A model generated the notes under the pieces. The model worked only from the letters and a program-made list of their open reading frames with translations, did not search any database and had not been told where the DNA came from. The position numbers and the translations under genes were made by a program. Positions 37,558 through 46,135 of a stretch of DNA of 64,000 nucleotides are shown here, in pieces (positions within the stretch are counted from its first letter, which is position 1; each line of letters begins with the position of its first letter). The stretch lies in contig CAKQUX010000001.1 in NCBI GenBank assembly GCA_934277645.1, positions 450,883 to 514,882 of the forward strand, written 5' to 3'. The stretch is from an uncultured Clostridia bacterium. Its GTDB lineage: Bacteria; Bacillota; Clostridia; Christensenellales; CAG-917.

Positions 37558-39639
37558 TTAACGCACACCGAAGAGCAATTCGCCATAGCTCGGATACGGC
37601 CACGCTTCGCTGCTCGTGAGCATTTCGGCTCTGTCCGTTACGGCTCTTAACTCTTGCATCTTTTTAAATACTACGTCGTGATAGTATTCGGCTTCTTTCT
37701 GACTTGTTTCGCTGTCTTTTGTCAACGCTTCGTCAAGCGATTCTACTCCGTTCATAATCGCCGTTTGAAGCGCAGACAATTTTTTGAGCCTGTCCGTTTC
37801 AAACGCCGCGTCGATAGAAAGTTTCGCTTTTCTTTCAGCCGTCGTTGCTAACGTGTCCACATACTTTTCAATTGACGGAAGCACGTCTTTGTTTATCATA
37901 TCCACCATTGTTAAAGCCTCGATTCTTATCGTCTTGGAATAGTTTTCAAGAGCGATTTCGTATCTTGCTTTAAGTTCGGTTTCCGTGAAAATCTTAAACT
38001 CTTTAAAGAGTTCGACGTTCTTTTCTTTCATCATATACGGCAAACATTCAGGCGTGGATTTAAGGTTTAAAAGTCCTCTCTTTTCCGCTTCTAAAATCCA
38101 CTTGTCGTCATAGCCGTTTCCGTTGAAGATAATTCTCTTATGCTCGACAATCGTCTTTTTGATAAGGTCGTGAAGCGCGCTCGTAAAGTCGGTTTGCTTT
38201 TCGAGGTAATCTGCAAATTCCCTAAGCGACTTTGCGACTGCGGCATTGAGAATTATGTTTGCCTCAGCGATTGACATCGACGAGCCTACCATACGAAACT
38301 CAAACTTGTTGCCCGTAAAAGCGAACGGTGAAGTTCTGTTTCTGTCCGTCGTATCCTTAGGAAACTTAGGAATGACGTGAACGCCGATTTTCATTTGTTC
38401 TTTTTCTTTCTTGCTGTAAGACGAACCTTTTTCGATTGCGTCCAAAATCTCTTGAAGCTCGTCGCCGATAAAGATAGACACAACCGCAGGTGGAGCTTCG
38501 TTCGCACCCAAACGATGGTCGTTTCCTGCCGACGCCGCCGAGATTCTGAGCAAATCCTGATAATCGTCGACCGCCTTAATTACGGCGCAAAGGAAAAGCA
38601 AGAATTGTGCGTTGTCATAAGGCGTATCGCCCGGTTCGAGCAAGTTGACGCCCGTATCCGTCGAAAGCGACCAGTTGTTGTGTTTGCCGCTTCCGTTTAC
38701 GCCTGCAAACGGCTTTTCGTGCAACAAGCATACAAGATGATGACGTTTTGCAACCTTCTTCATAATTTCCATTGTAAGTTGGTTGTGGTCGGTCGCAACG
38801 TTTGTCGTCGCAAATATCGGAGCGAGTTCGTGCTGCGAAGGCGCGACTTCGTTGTGTTCCGTCTTTGCAAGTACTCCGAGTTTCCAGAGTTCGTCGTTAA
38901 GTTCTTTCATATACGCCTGAACTCTCGGTTTGATAATTCCGAAGTAATGGTCTTCCATTTCCTGACCTTTTGGCGGTCTTGCGCCTATAAGCGTTCTGCC
39001 CGTATATATAAGGTCCTTTCTCTTATCGAATAACTCTTCGGGAATAAGGAAATATTCTTGTTCCGGTCCGACGGTCGTTTTAACGGATTTCGCAGTTGTG
39101 TTTTTAAACAATCTTAAAATCCTTAACGCTTCTTCGTTTATCGCTTCCATCGATTTCAAAAGCGGCGTCTTTTTGTCGAGCGCTTCGCCGCCGTACGAAC
39201 AGAATGCGGTCGGAATACAAAGTACGCCGTCTTTGATAAACGCATAAGACGTAGGGTCCCACGCCGTATATCCTCTTGCCTCGAACGTCGCTCTAAGACC
39301 GCCCGACGGGAAAGACGATGCGTCGGGTTCACCCCTTACAAGCTCCTTGCCCGAAAATTCCATTATTACGTTTCCGTCTTTGTCGGGAGAAATGAAACTG
39401 TCGTGCTTTTCTGCGGTTACTCCCGTCATAGGTTGAAACCAATGCGTAAAATGCGTTGCACCGTTTTCGACCGCCCAATCCTTCATTGCGTTTGCAACGA
39501 CGTTCGCCGTATTTATGTCAAGGCGTTTTCCGTCGTCGATTGCGAGTCTTACTTCTTTGTAGGTTTCTTTCGGAAGTCTTGCCTTCATAACAGAATCGTT
39601 AAAGACCATACTGCCGAATACGCTTGTGATAGTTTCCAT
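37558..39639 (-). CDS. glnN: Glutamine synthetase type III
   Basis: 693 aa, the size of GSIII. EHNEVAPSQHELAPIF, HLVCLLHEKPFAGVNGSGKH and NDHRLGANEAPP are GSIII active-site blocks. It makes Gln from Glu, ammonia and ATP. AAGGAGATACAAT precedes the ATG. First gene of the leftward operon glnN-amtB-asnB. Its leader has a strong promoter (39738-39766) followed at once by an intrinsic terminator (39675-39719), so synthesis should depend on antitermination. Confidence 0.96.
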   Translation of the reverse strand: METITSVFGSMVFNDSVMKARLPKETYKEVRLAIDDGKRLDINTANVVANAMKDWAVENGATHFTHWFQPMTGVTAEKHDSFISPDKDGNVIMEFSGKELVRGEPDASSFPSGGLRATFEARGYTAWDPTSYAFIKDGVLCIPTAFCSYGGEALDKKTPLLKSMEAINEEALRILRLFKNTTAKSVKTTVGPEQEYFLIPEELFDKRKDLIYTGRTLIGARPPKGQEMEDHYFGIIKPRVQAYMKELNDELWKLGVLAKTEHNEVAPSQHELAPIFATTNVATDHNQLTMEIMKKVAKRHHLVCLLHEKPFAGVNGSGKHNNWSLSTDTGVNLLEPGDTPYDNAQFLLFLCAVIKAVDDYQDLLRISAASAGNDHRLGANEAPPAVVSIFIGDELQEILDAIEKGSSYSKKEKEQMKIGVHVIPKFPKDTTDRNRTSPFAFTGNKFEFRMVGSSMSIAEANIILNAAVAKSLREFADYLEKQTDFTSALHDLIKKTIVEHKRIIFNGNGYDDKWILEAEKRGLLNLKSTPECLPYMMKEKNVELFKEFKIFTETELKARYEIALENYSKTIRIEALTMVDMINKDVLPSIEKYVDTLATTAERKAKLSIDAAFETDRLKKLSALQTAIMNGVESLDEALTKDSETSQKEAEYYHDVVFKKMQELRAVTDRAEMLTSSEAWPYPSYGELLFGVR

Positions 39640-39674
39640 ATTGTATCTCCTTAAAATTTATTTCGTTTTTGCAT

Positions 39675-39719
39675 AAAAAAAGGCAAAGGCATCAAAGATT
39701 TCTCTTTGACACCTTTGCC
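39675..39719 (-). terminator. Leader terminator (attenuator) of the glnN operon
   Basis: On the minus strand a continuous 17-bp stem, from GGCAAAGG...TCAAAGA to its partner, is closed by a GAAA tetraloop and followed by seven T. Two central pairs are G-U only in the minus-strand RNA (C-A mismatches on the other strand), which shows the direction. It lies between the promoter and the ribosome binding site of glnN, 36 nt ahead of the ATG. Confidence 0.88.
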
Positions 39720-39737
39720 AAATGATTTTATGTGAGT

Positions 39738-39766
39738 AGTCTAATTCCGTTTTATCCGTTTGTCAA
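39738..39766 (-). promoter_or_regulatory. Promoter of the glnN operon
   Basis: Minus strand TTGACA (39761-39766), 17-nt spacer, TAGACT (39738-39743); +1 near 39731, about 12 nt before the leader terminator. Confidence 0.75.
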
Positions 39767-39811
39767 CGATTTTTTTAAAAATTTTTCAAAAATTTTTTTT
39801 AGGACATTTTC

Positions 39812-39840
39812 TTGACAGCCATTAAAGTCGGTGCTATAAT
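39812..39840 (+). promoter_or_regulatory. Consensus promoter of the glutamate synthase operon
   Basis: TTGACA (39812-39817), exactly 17 nt, TATAAT (39835-39840): a perfect sigma-A consensus. The +1 is about A39847, immediately before the leader hairpin. Confidence 0.9.
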
Positions 39841-39849
39841 TCGACCATA

Positions 39850-39908
39850 AAAGAGGGCAATGGAGTCCTAAACTGTAAAAGCAGTTAGCTCCGTTGCCCT
39901 CTTTTTTT
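39850..39908 (+). terminator. Leader terminator (attenuator) of the glutamate synthase operon
   Basis: AAAGAGGGCAA (39850-39860) pairs with TTGCCCTCTTT (39894-39904), continued by a U-G pair and GGAG/CTCC; an inner hairpin AACTG/CAGTT (39871-39875 with 39882-39886) has the six-base loop TAAAAG. Seven T follow. It begins within 3-4 nt of the predicted +1 and ends 30 nt before the ATG at 39938. Confidence 0.9.
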
Positions 39909-39937
39909 GTTATTATTAAACGTTTGGAGAAAAGGAT

Positions 39938-41020
39938 ATGGTAAAAGAAGGTCAAGTTAAAATTCCGGCAGGATGCGCTATAGCAGGCGTGTTCTCAAAA
40001 AGCGGTGAAAGAATTTCGGGAAAACTTATCGTCGATTCTATGACGACTATGCACGACAGGTCAAACGGACTCGGCGGCGGTTTTGCAGGATACGGAATAT
40101 ATCCGGAATATAAAGATTTTTATGCCTTTCACGTTTTCTATGACGATAAGACGGCAAGAGAAAACTGCGAACGCTATCTTGACGAAAAATTCGAAATTAT
40201 CAACCTTTCAAAAATCCCCGTCAGAAAATCGCCTAAAATCACGGACGAACCGCTTATATGGAGATATTTCGTTATGCCTAACCACAATATGCTCCGCGAC
40301 AGCCATTTGGATGAAAAGGAATACGTTGCGAAAAGCGTCGTTTACGTAAACACGACCATAAAGGGCGCATACGTCTTTTCAAGCGGAAAGAATATGGGCT
40401 GTTTTAAAGCGGTAGGTTTTCCCGAAGACGTCGGCGAATATTACAGGCTTGACGAATACAGCGGCTATTCTTGGACAGCACACGGAAGATATCCGACAAA
40501 CACGCCCGGCTGGTGGGGCGGCGCGCATCCGTTTTCTCTTCTCGACTATTCGATAGTTCACAACGGCGAGATTTCGTCTTACGACGCAAACCGCAGATAC
40601 ATCGAAATGTTCGGCTATAAATGCACGCTTTTGACAGACACCGAAGTCATTGCTTACATAATCGATTTTTTAGTAAGAAAAAAAGGACTGACGCTCGAAG
40701 AAACCGCGGCGGTCATCGCTGCTCCTTTCTGGCAAACGATAGAAGAGGCCGACAAAAAGAAAGCCGAACTGTACGGATATCTCAGAAAGGAATTCGACAG
40801 TCTTTTGATAACGGGACCGTTTTCGATTCTGGTAGGATTCGACGGCGGAATGATGGCTCTTAACGACAGACTTAAACTTCGGTCTATGGTAGTCGGAGAA
40901 AAGGGCGACAGAACGTACTTCGCAAGCGAAGAATGCGCGATAAGAAAAATGGAATTAAACGTTGACAGAATCTGGTCACCAAAAGGCGGCGAACCCGTCG
41001 TGGTTAAACTTGAGAGGTAA
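39938..41020 (+). CDS. Glutamate synthase, separate glutaminase (class II amidotransferase) subunit
   Basis: 360 aa. Corresponds to the N-terminal glutaminase domain of large GltB, here a protein of its own. The likely nucleophile is Cys14 in PAGCAIAG, so a 13-residue propeptide would have to be removed, as in full-size GltB. HGRYPTNT, HNGEIS and the later DTEV block are the glutamine-binding motifs of the family. It releases ammonia from Gln for the synthase subunit encoded 2 nt downstream. GGAG lies 6 nt ahead of the ATG. Confidence 0.9.
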   Translation: MVKEGQVKIPAGCAIAGVFSKSGERISGKLIVDSMTTMHDRSNGLGGGFAGYGIYPEYKDFYAFHVFYDDKTARENCERYLDEKFEIINLSKIPVRKSPKITDEPLIWRYFVMPNHNMLRDSHLDEKEYVAKSVVYVNTTIKGAYVFSSGKNMGCFKAVGFPEDVGEYYRLDEYSGYSWTAHGRYPTNTPGWWGGAHPFSLLDYSIVHNGEISSYDANRRYIEMFGYKCTLLTDTEVIAYIIDFLVRKKGLTLEETAAVIAAPFWQTIEEADKKKAELYGYLRKEFDSLLITGPFSILVGFDGGMMALNDRLKLRSMVVGEKGDRTYFASEECAIRKMELNVDRIWSPKGGEPVVVKLER

Positions 41021-41022
41021 TT

Positions 41023-42528
41023 ATGGAATATAAATATGCTGATTATGAAATTGAAAGAAACGACGTTCGCTGTATAAGATGCAGAGTCTGCGAGAGGCAA
41101 TGCGCAAATGGCGTACACTCGTTTGTAAAAACGGACGGCGGCGGTTTTATGATTGCCGACGAAACAAAATGCGTCAACTGCCACAGATGCGTTTGTCTCT
41201 GCCCTACCAGAGCTTTGAAAATCGTAAAGAGCGACCTGTCGTTTAAAAAGAACGACAACTGGTCGGAAGCCAAAATAAAAGAAATATACAAACAAGCCGA
41301 AAGCGGCGGCGTACTTTTGTCTTCGATGGGAAACCCCGAAGAGTATCCCGTTTATTTCGATAAGATTTTGATTAACGCTTCGCAAGTTACAAACCCGCCT
41401 ATCGACCCGCTCCGCGAACCTATGGAAACGAAAGTCAAACTCGGAAAAAGGCTCGGCGAAATCAGACGTGACGAAAACGGACAAATCATAACTAGCGGCG
41501 AACCTATGCTCGACCTTAAACTTCCTATTATGTTCTCCGCAATGAGTTACGGCTCGATAAGTAAAAATGCACACGAAAGTCTTGCGAGAGCTGCCGAAGA
41601 ACTCGGAACGTATTACAACACAGGCGAAGGCGGCTTGCACGAAGACTTTTATAAATACGGCAAAAACACAATCGTTCAGGTCGCGTCGGGCAGATTCGGC
41701 GTATACAAAGACTATTTGAACGCAGGCGCGGCAATCGAAATTAAAATGGGTCAAGGCGCAAAACCGGGTATCGGCGGACACCTTCCGGGCGCAAAGATAA
41801 CGGACGACGTATCTAAAACGAGAATGATACCCGTCGGCAGCGACGCAATCTCGCCTGCTCCGCACCACGACATTTATTCAATCGAAGATTTAAGACAGCT
41901 CGTATATTCGCTTAAAGAAGCGACCGAATACAAAAAGCCGATTATCGTTAAAGTGGCGGCGGTTCACAACGTCGCGGCAATAGCAAGCGGCATAGCGAGA
42001 AGCGGCGCAGACATCATTGCGATAGACGGTTTCAGAGGCGGCACGGGTGCGGCTCCGACAAGAATAAGAGACAACGTAGGCATTCCGATTGAACTTGCTC
42101 TTGCTTCGGTAGACTCAAGACTTCGCGAAGAAGGCATAAGAAACAAAGTTTCGCTTGTGGTCGGCGGCTCTATCAGAAGCAGTAGCGACGTTGTAAAAGC
42201 CGTCGCTTTGGGAGCGGACGCTGTGTACATAGCAACTTCGGCGCTTATCGCTCTCGGCTGCCACCTTTGCAGAAGCTGTCAACGCGGAAAATGTAACTGG
42301 GGCATAGCGACGCAAATTCCCGAACTCGTAAAGCGACTTAACCCCGAAATAGGCGCAAAGCGACTTGTCAATTTGCTGACCGCTTGGAACAGAGAAATAA
42401 AAGAACTTATGGGCGGAATGGGTATCAACTCCATCGAAGCCTTAAAGGGAAACCGCCTTATGCTCAGAGGCGTCGGACTAAACGAAAAGGAGCTTGAAAT
42501 TTTGGGTATCAAGCACGCAGGTGAATAA
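41023..42528 (+). CDS. Glutamate synthase FMN-binding core with N-terminal ferredoxin domain
   Basis: 501 aa. The first 65 residues form a two-cluster [4Fe-4S] ferredoxin (Cys 17, 20, 23, 27 and 50, 53, 56, 60). The rest is the FMN barrel of GltB: MSYGSISKNAH, GEGGLHED, KMGQGAKPGIGGHLPG, DGFRGGTGAAP, and the Cys cluster CHLCRSCQRGKCNWGIATQ that binds a [3Fe-4S] centre. It converts 2-oxoglutarate plus ammonia to glutamate. GAGAGGTAATT precedes the ATG, 2 nt after the previous stop. Layout matches the archaeal-type/split GOGAT of Clostridia. Confidence 0.94.
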   Translation: MEYKYADYEIERNDVRCIRCRVCERQCANGVHSFVKTDGGGFMIADETKCVNCHRCVCLCPTRALKIVKSDLSFKKNDNWSEAKIKEIYKQAESGGVLLSSMGNPEEYPVYFDKILINASQVTNPPIDPLREPMETKVKLGKRLGEIRRDENGQIITSGEPMLDLKLPIMFSAMSYGSISKNAHESLARAAEELGTYYNTGEGGLHEDFYKYGKNTIVQVASGRFGVYKDYLNAGAAIEIKMGQGAKPGIGGHLPGAKITDDVSKTRMIPVGSDAISPAPHHDIYSIEDLRQLVYSLKEATEYKKPIIVKVAAVHNVAAIASGIARSGADIIAIDGFRGGTGAAPTRIRDNVGIPIELALASVDSRLREEGIRNKVSLVVGGSIRSSSDVVKAVALGADAVYIATSALIALGCHLCRSCQRGKCNWGIATQIPELVKRLNPEIGAKRLVNLLTAWNREIKELMGGMGINSIEALKGNRLMLRGVGLNEKELEILGIKHAGE

Positions 42529-42529
42529 C

Positions 42530-42958
42530 ATGAAAAGAATATTCGTCAACGAAAAATGGTGTTTAGGATGCAGACTTTGCGAATACAACTGCGCTTTTGC
42601 GAACAAAGGCGGACAGGCTATGTATCTTGCGCTTAAAAACGCCGTCATACATCCGAACATAAAAGTCGAAGAAAAAGACGGCATAACGTACGCCGTTTCG
42701 TGCAGACACTGCACCGAGCCGCTTTGCAAAAAGAGTTGTATCGCAGGCGCAATCAAAATCGTGGACGGCGTTGTCGAAATCGACAAATCGAAATGCGTCG
42801 GCTGCTACACTTGCGTTTTGGTTTGCCCTTACGGCGCGCTGTCAATCGGCGACAACGGCGTAATGCAAAAGTGCGAGCTTTGCATTTCAAACGGAAACGG
42901 CTCGCCTGCTTGCGTAAAGGGGTGCCCGAACCAAGCTATCGTATACGAGGAGAGATAA
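42530..42958 (+). CDS. Polyferredoxin electron carrier (four [4Fe-4S]-type Cys clusters)
   Basis: 142 aa from the ATG at 42530 (AGGTGAATAAC ahead; it overlaps no coding of the upstream gene). Four Cys groups, CLGCRLCEYNC, CRHCTEPLCKKSC, CVGCYTCVLVCP and CELC...CVKGCP, as in HycB/HydN-type iron-sulphur proteins. It probably passes electrons from the flavoprotein encoded next to the glutamate synthase core. The gap to both neighbours is 1 nt. Confidence 0.88.
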   Translation: MKRIFVNEKWCLGCRLCEYNCAFANKGGQAMYLALKNAVIHPNIKVEEKDGITYAVSCRHCTEPLCKKSCIAGAIKIVDGVVEIDKSKCVGCYTCVLVCPYGALSIGDNGVMQKCELCISNGNGSPACVKGCPNQAIVYEER

Positions 42959-42959
42959 T

Positions 42960-44186
42960 ATGAAATATTTAATCATCGGAAACAGCATCGCGTCCACGGG
43001 AGTTATCGAAGGTATACGCCGTATCGACGACAAAGGCGAAATAACCGTGATAGGCGAAGAAAAGCATCACGTCTACTCTCGCCCTTTGATTTCATATCTC
43101 ATTCAAGGGAAAACGGACGAAGAAAGAATGAAATATCGCGCGGACGATTTTTACGAAAAAAACCGCGTAACGACCTTGCTCGGAATAAAAGCGGTAAAAA
43201 TCGATAAGGACAAAAAAACGGTTACCCTGTCTGACGGACAAATTTTGCCGTACGACAAACTTGCCGTAGCAACGGGCTCTACTCCGTTCATTCCGCAAAT
43301 CGAAGGCTATGACGGCGTAAAAAACAAAACGACGTTTTCAACGCTCGACGATGCAAAACGCCTTGAAGGTATGATTGATAAAACCAAAAACGTACTTATT
43401 ATGGGCGCAGGTCTTATCGGTCTTAAATGCGCGGAATGTCTGGCGCATAAAGTCAAATCCATAACGGTCGTAGACCATGCAAGTTACGTTCTGCACAGCA
43501 TTTTAAAGCAAGAAGAAGCGGATGAAGTTCAAAAAGTCTTAGAAGAACAAGGCATCAAATTTATGCTCAAAAACGGCGTTAATAAATTCGACGGACAAAC
43601 GGCGTACCTTGACGGCTCAACCTTGAATTTCGATATTCTTGTTATGGCGGTCGGCGTAAGACCGAACGTCGCTCTTTTAAAGGATGCCGGTGCCATAGTC
43701 AATAAAGGCATCGTGGTAAACGCCAAAAGCGAAACGACTTTAAAAGACATTTACGCTTGCGGCGACTGCACCGAATATCTTGACGTAAGCTGCAACGAAA
43801 ACAAAATTATGGCGATTTTGCCGAATGCGTATATGCAAGGCGAAACGGCAGGCATAAATATGGCAGGCGGAAGTGCGAGTTTCGACAAGGCGATTCCGAT
43901 GAATAGCATAGGCTTTTTCGGCTATCATATAATCAGCGCAGGAAACTATGACGGAGAAGTGTCAATCGAAAAGGGCGACGATTTCATCAAAAAGTTTTTT
44001 GTGGCGGACGGCAAGCTGAAAGGTTTTATTCTTGCAGGCAACGTAGACCGTGCCGGAATTTACACAAAAATGGTACGCGACGAAATTTCGCTAAGCGACG
44101 TAGATTTCGATTTGATTAAAAAGGAAGCGTCGCTTATATGCTTTGTAAAGAGCATAAGAGATTCTTCTCTTACAAAGGTTGTATAA
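42960..44186 (+). CDS. FAD-dependent NAD(P)H oxidoreductase, electron donor of glutamate synthase
   Basis: 408 aa, pyridine-nucleotide-disulphide-oxidoreductase fold of the rubredoxin reductase/NirB type: FAD-binding start YLIIGNSIASTGVIEGI, NAD-binding MGAGLIGLKCAE (about 142-153), and the FAD-contacting DIYACGDCTEY. No redox CxxxxC pair. Likely oxidises NAD(P)H and feeds the polyferredoxin. GAGGAGAGATAAT precedes the ATG, 1 nt after the previous stop. Confidence 0.88.
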   Translation: MKYLIIGNSIASTGVIEGIRRIDDKGEITVIGEEKHHVYSRPLISYLIQGKTDEERMKYRADDFYEKNRVTTLLGIKAVKIDKDKKTVTLSDGQILPYDKLAVATGSTPFIPQIEGYDGVKNKTTFSTLDDAKRLEGMIDKTKNVLIMGAGLIGLKCAECLAHKVKSITVVDHASYVLHSILKQEEADEVQKVLEEQGIKFMLKNGVNKFDGQTAYLDGSTLNFDILVMAVGVRPNVALLKDAGAIVNKGIVVNAKSETTLKDIYACGDCTEYLDVSCNENKIMAILPNAYMQGETAGINMAGGSASFDKAIPMNSIGFFGYHIISAGNYDGEVSIEKGDDFIKKFFVADGKLKGFILAGNVDRAGIYTKMVRDEISLSDVDFDLIKKEASLICFVKSIRDSSLTKVV

Positions 44187-44199
44187 AGGCGGTGAAAAA

Positions 44200-44919
44200 A
44201 TGAAAAAGATAGACGCAAAAAATTTAAACTTTGATACTCTCAATGAGTTGATAAGAAAAACGGACGGTGATATTATAATTTCAGATTGCTTAGGACAACG
44301 CTTTATAGGAAGCGGACTCGGCAGCAAGAAAATTCAAATCGAAGGCACTGCGGGAAACGCGCTCGGCGCATATCTTGACGGAGCTACGATTACCGCTTTC
44401 GGCAACGTTCAGGACGCTGTCGGCGACACGATGAACGACGGAAAAATCATAGTCCACGGAAGCGCAGGCGACGCTGTCGGCTATGCGATGCGCGGCGGCG
44501 AAATCTACGTTCAAAAAAACGCCGGCTATCGCGTGGGCATACATATGAAAGCCTACAAATCGAAACTTCCCGTTATGGTTATAGGCGGGACGGTCGGAAG
44601 TTTTTTGGGCGAGTATCAGGCAGGCGGCATAATAGTCGTGCTTAACCTTTCAAACAAAAAAGAGATAGTAGGCAAGTTTTGCGGAACAGGTATGCACGGC
44701 GGAAAAATTTTTCTCAGAACAAAAACGGAGATTCCTTCCCTGCCGCCGCAAGTTCATCAATGCAAGGCTACAAAGTCGGACTTAGCCGAAATCGCTCCGC
44801 TTATCAAAAACTTTTGTTCTTATTTCGGCGGTGACGAAAAGGCAATTTTAAGCGACGAATTTTTAGTGCTTACGCCGAACTCTAACAACCCGTACAGACA
44901 ACTCTACGTTGAAAACTGA
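44200..44919 (+). CDS. Glutamate synthase GXGXG-domain subunit
   Basis: 239 aa from the ATG at 44200 (AAGGCGGTGAAAAA ahead); an in-frame TTG at 44179 would overlap the upstream gene. The repeated Gly pattern (GSGLGSKKIQIEG, GNALGAYLDG, GDAVGYAMRGG, GIHM) is the beta-helix GXGXG domain that forms the C-terminus of full-length GltB. With the glutaminase and FMN proteins it completes a three-part large subunit. Confidence 0.9.
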   Translation: MKKIDAKNLNFDTLNELIRKTDGDIIISDCLGQRFIGSGLGSKKIQIEGTAGNALGAYLDGATITAFGNVQDAVGDTMNDGKIIVHGSAGDAVGYAMRGGEIYVQKNAGYRVGIHMKAYKSKLPVMVIGGTVGSFLGEYQAGGIIVVLNLSNKKEIVGKFCGTGMHGGKIFLRTKTEIPSLPPQVHQCKATKSDLAEIAPLIKNFCSYFGGDEKAILSDEFLVLTPNSNNPYRQLYVEN

Positions 44920-44951
44920 CAAACAAAATCTCATACGACAAAGGAGATAAT

Positions 44952-46133
44952 ATGAAATATTCTGTAAACGACGTAATGGAATACGTCAAAGAAGAGGACG
45001 TCAAATTTATTCGACTTGCTTTTTTAGGCATCGACGGAAGAATGAAAAACGCTTCCATAATGCCGAGCGAACTCAAAAGAGCGTTTTCGGAAGGCATAGC
45101 GTTTGACGGTTCGGCAATCGAAGGTTTTGAAAAAGCGGAAAGGAGCGATTTGTTTTTATTCCCCGACCCCGACACCCTTACCCTGCTTCCTTGGCGACCT
45201 ATGCACGGAAAGGTCATTCGTCTTTTTTGCGACGTCAGATATCCCGACGGCAGAGCGTATGAGCTTGACGCCAGAAGTATTTTGAAAGCGGCGGTAAAAA
45301 AAGCCGAGCAAATGAAAATCAAATGCAACTTCGGCACGGAATTCGAATTTTATCTTTTTAAAATCGACGAAAACGGAAACGAAACAAACGAACCTTGCGA
45401 CAATGCAGGATACATGGACGTGTTCCCTGCCGACAAGGGCGAAAACATCAGACGTGAAATTTGTCTGACTATCGAAGAGATGGGACTTAGCCCCGAATGT
45501 TCGCACCATGAAGAAGGTCCGGGACAAAACGAAATAGATTTTAAATATGCCGACACTTTGTCGTCTGCCGACCACGCCGTCATATTTAAAAACGCAACCG
45601 AAGCCATTGCGTATAAAAACGGAATGGTTGCGTCGTTTATGCCAAAACCTATAAAGGGAAAAAGCGGAAGCGGACTGCACGTCAACGTTTCGGTCGAATC
45701 GGACAAAGACGTGTTCGAGCCGTTTGCGGCAGGCGTTTTAAACAGAATTAAAGATATGACTTTCTTTTTAAACCCTACCGAAAACTCTTATGACAGACTC
45801 GGCGAAATGAAAGCGCCTAGCACCGTTTCTTGGGCAAACGAAAACCGCACCACTCTTATCAGAATACCTGCGACAAACGGACAAAAGCGTTTCGAGCTTC
45901 GTTCGCCGGACGGAATGACAAACGTATATTTAAGCTATGCTCTCATCATTTACGCAGGACTCGAAGGCGTAGAAAACGCGCTTAAACTGCCTGACGAAAC
46001 AAACAAAAACGCAGCTGACGACAAAGCGGCGGACAAATTGCCGTCGACTTTGAGCGAAGCAAAAGAAGTTGCTTTTAGCAGCGAATTTATCAAAAAGTGT
46101 TTACCTGAAAAACTGATTCGATCGATTAAGTAA
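44952..46133 (+). CDS. glnA: Glutamine synthetase type I, short form
   Basis: 393 aa, about 50 shorter than a usual GSI. The N-terminal FLGIDGRMKNASI, FDGSAIEGF, FGTEFEFYLF, HHEEGPGQNEIDF, GSGLHVN and RFELRSPDG blocks are all present, so the active site is complete. Missing are a short loop after GSGLHVN and the C-terminal 30-40 residues that form the helical thong in dodecamers; no adenylylation Tyr is seen. AAAGGAGATAAT precedes the ATG. The next gene is an ANTAR regulator 2 nt away. Confidence 0.9.
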   Translation: MKYSVNDVMEYVKEEDVKFIRLAFLGIDGRMKNASIMPSELKRAFSEGIAFDGSAIEGFEKAERSDLFLFPDPDTLTLLPWRPMHGKVIRLFCDVRYPDGRAYELDARSILKAAVKKAEQMKIKCNFGTEFEFYLFKIDENGNETNEPCDNAGYMDVFPADKGENIRREICLTIEEMGLSPECSHHEEGPGQNEIDFKYADTLSSADHAVIFKNATEAIAYKNGMVASFMPKPIKGKSGSGLHVNVSVESDKDVFEPFAAGVLNRIKDMTFFLNPTENSYDRLGEMKAPSTVSWANENRTTLIRIPATNGQKRFELRSPDGMTNVYLSYALIIYAGLEGVENALKLPDETNKNAADDKAADKLPSTLSEAKEVAFSSEFIKKCLPEKLIRSIK

Positions 46134-46135
46134 TT

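Noticed and set aside
39675..39908. Canonical ANTAR RNA site (two hairpins with A1/G4 hexaloops)
   Set aside because: The loops read TAAAAG (rightward) and AGAAAT or GAAA (leftward), and only one hairpin fits between each +1 and T tract, so the known consensus is not met; ANTAR control stays an inference.
39847..39937. Known glutamine riboswitch in the glutamate synthase leader
   Set aside because: I see one enclosing hairpin with an inner stem, without the conserved blocks I would expect for the glnA or downstream-peptide classes; a covariance-model search would settle it.
40654..41868. 404-codon ORF antisense to the glutamate synthase genes
   Set aside because: Lies opposite clearly identified glutaminase and FMN-core genes; composition (many Cys, Arg, Phe) is typical of a shadow frame; no ribosome binding site.
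44179..44200. Earlier TTG start for the GXGXG subunit
   Set aside because: It would overlap the upstream gene and include the ribosome binding site in the coding region; ATG at 44200 is well placed.
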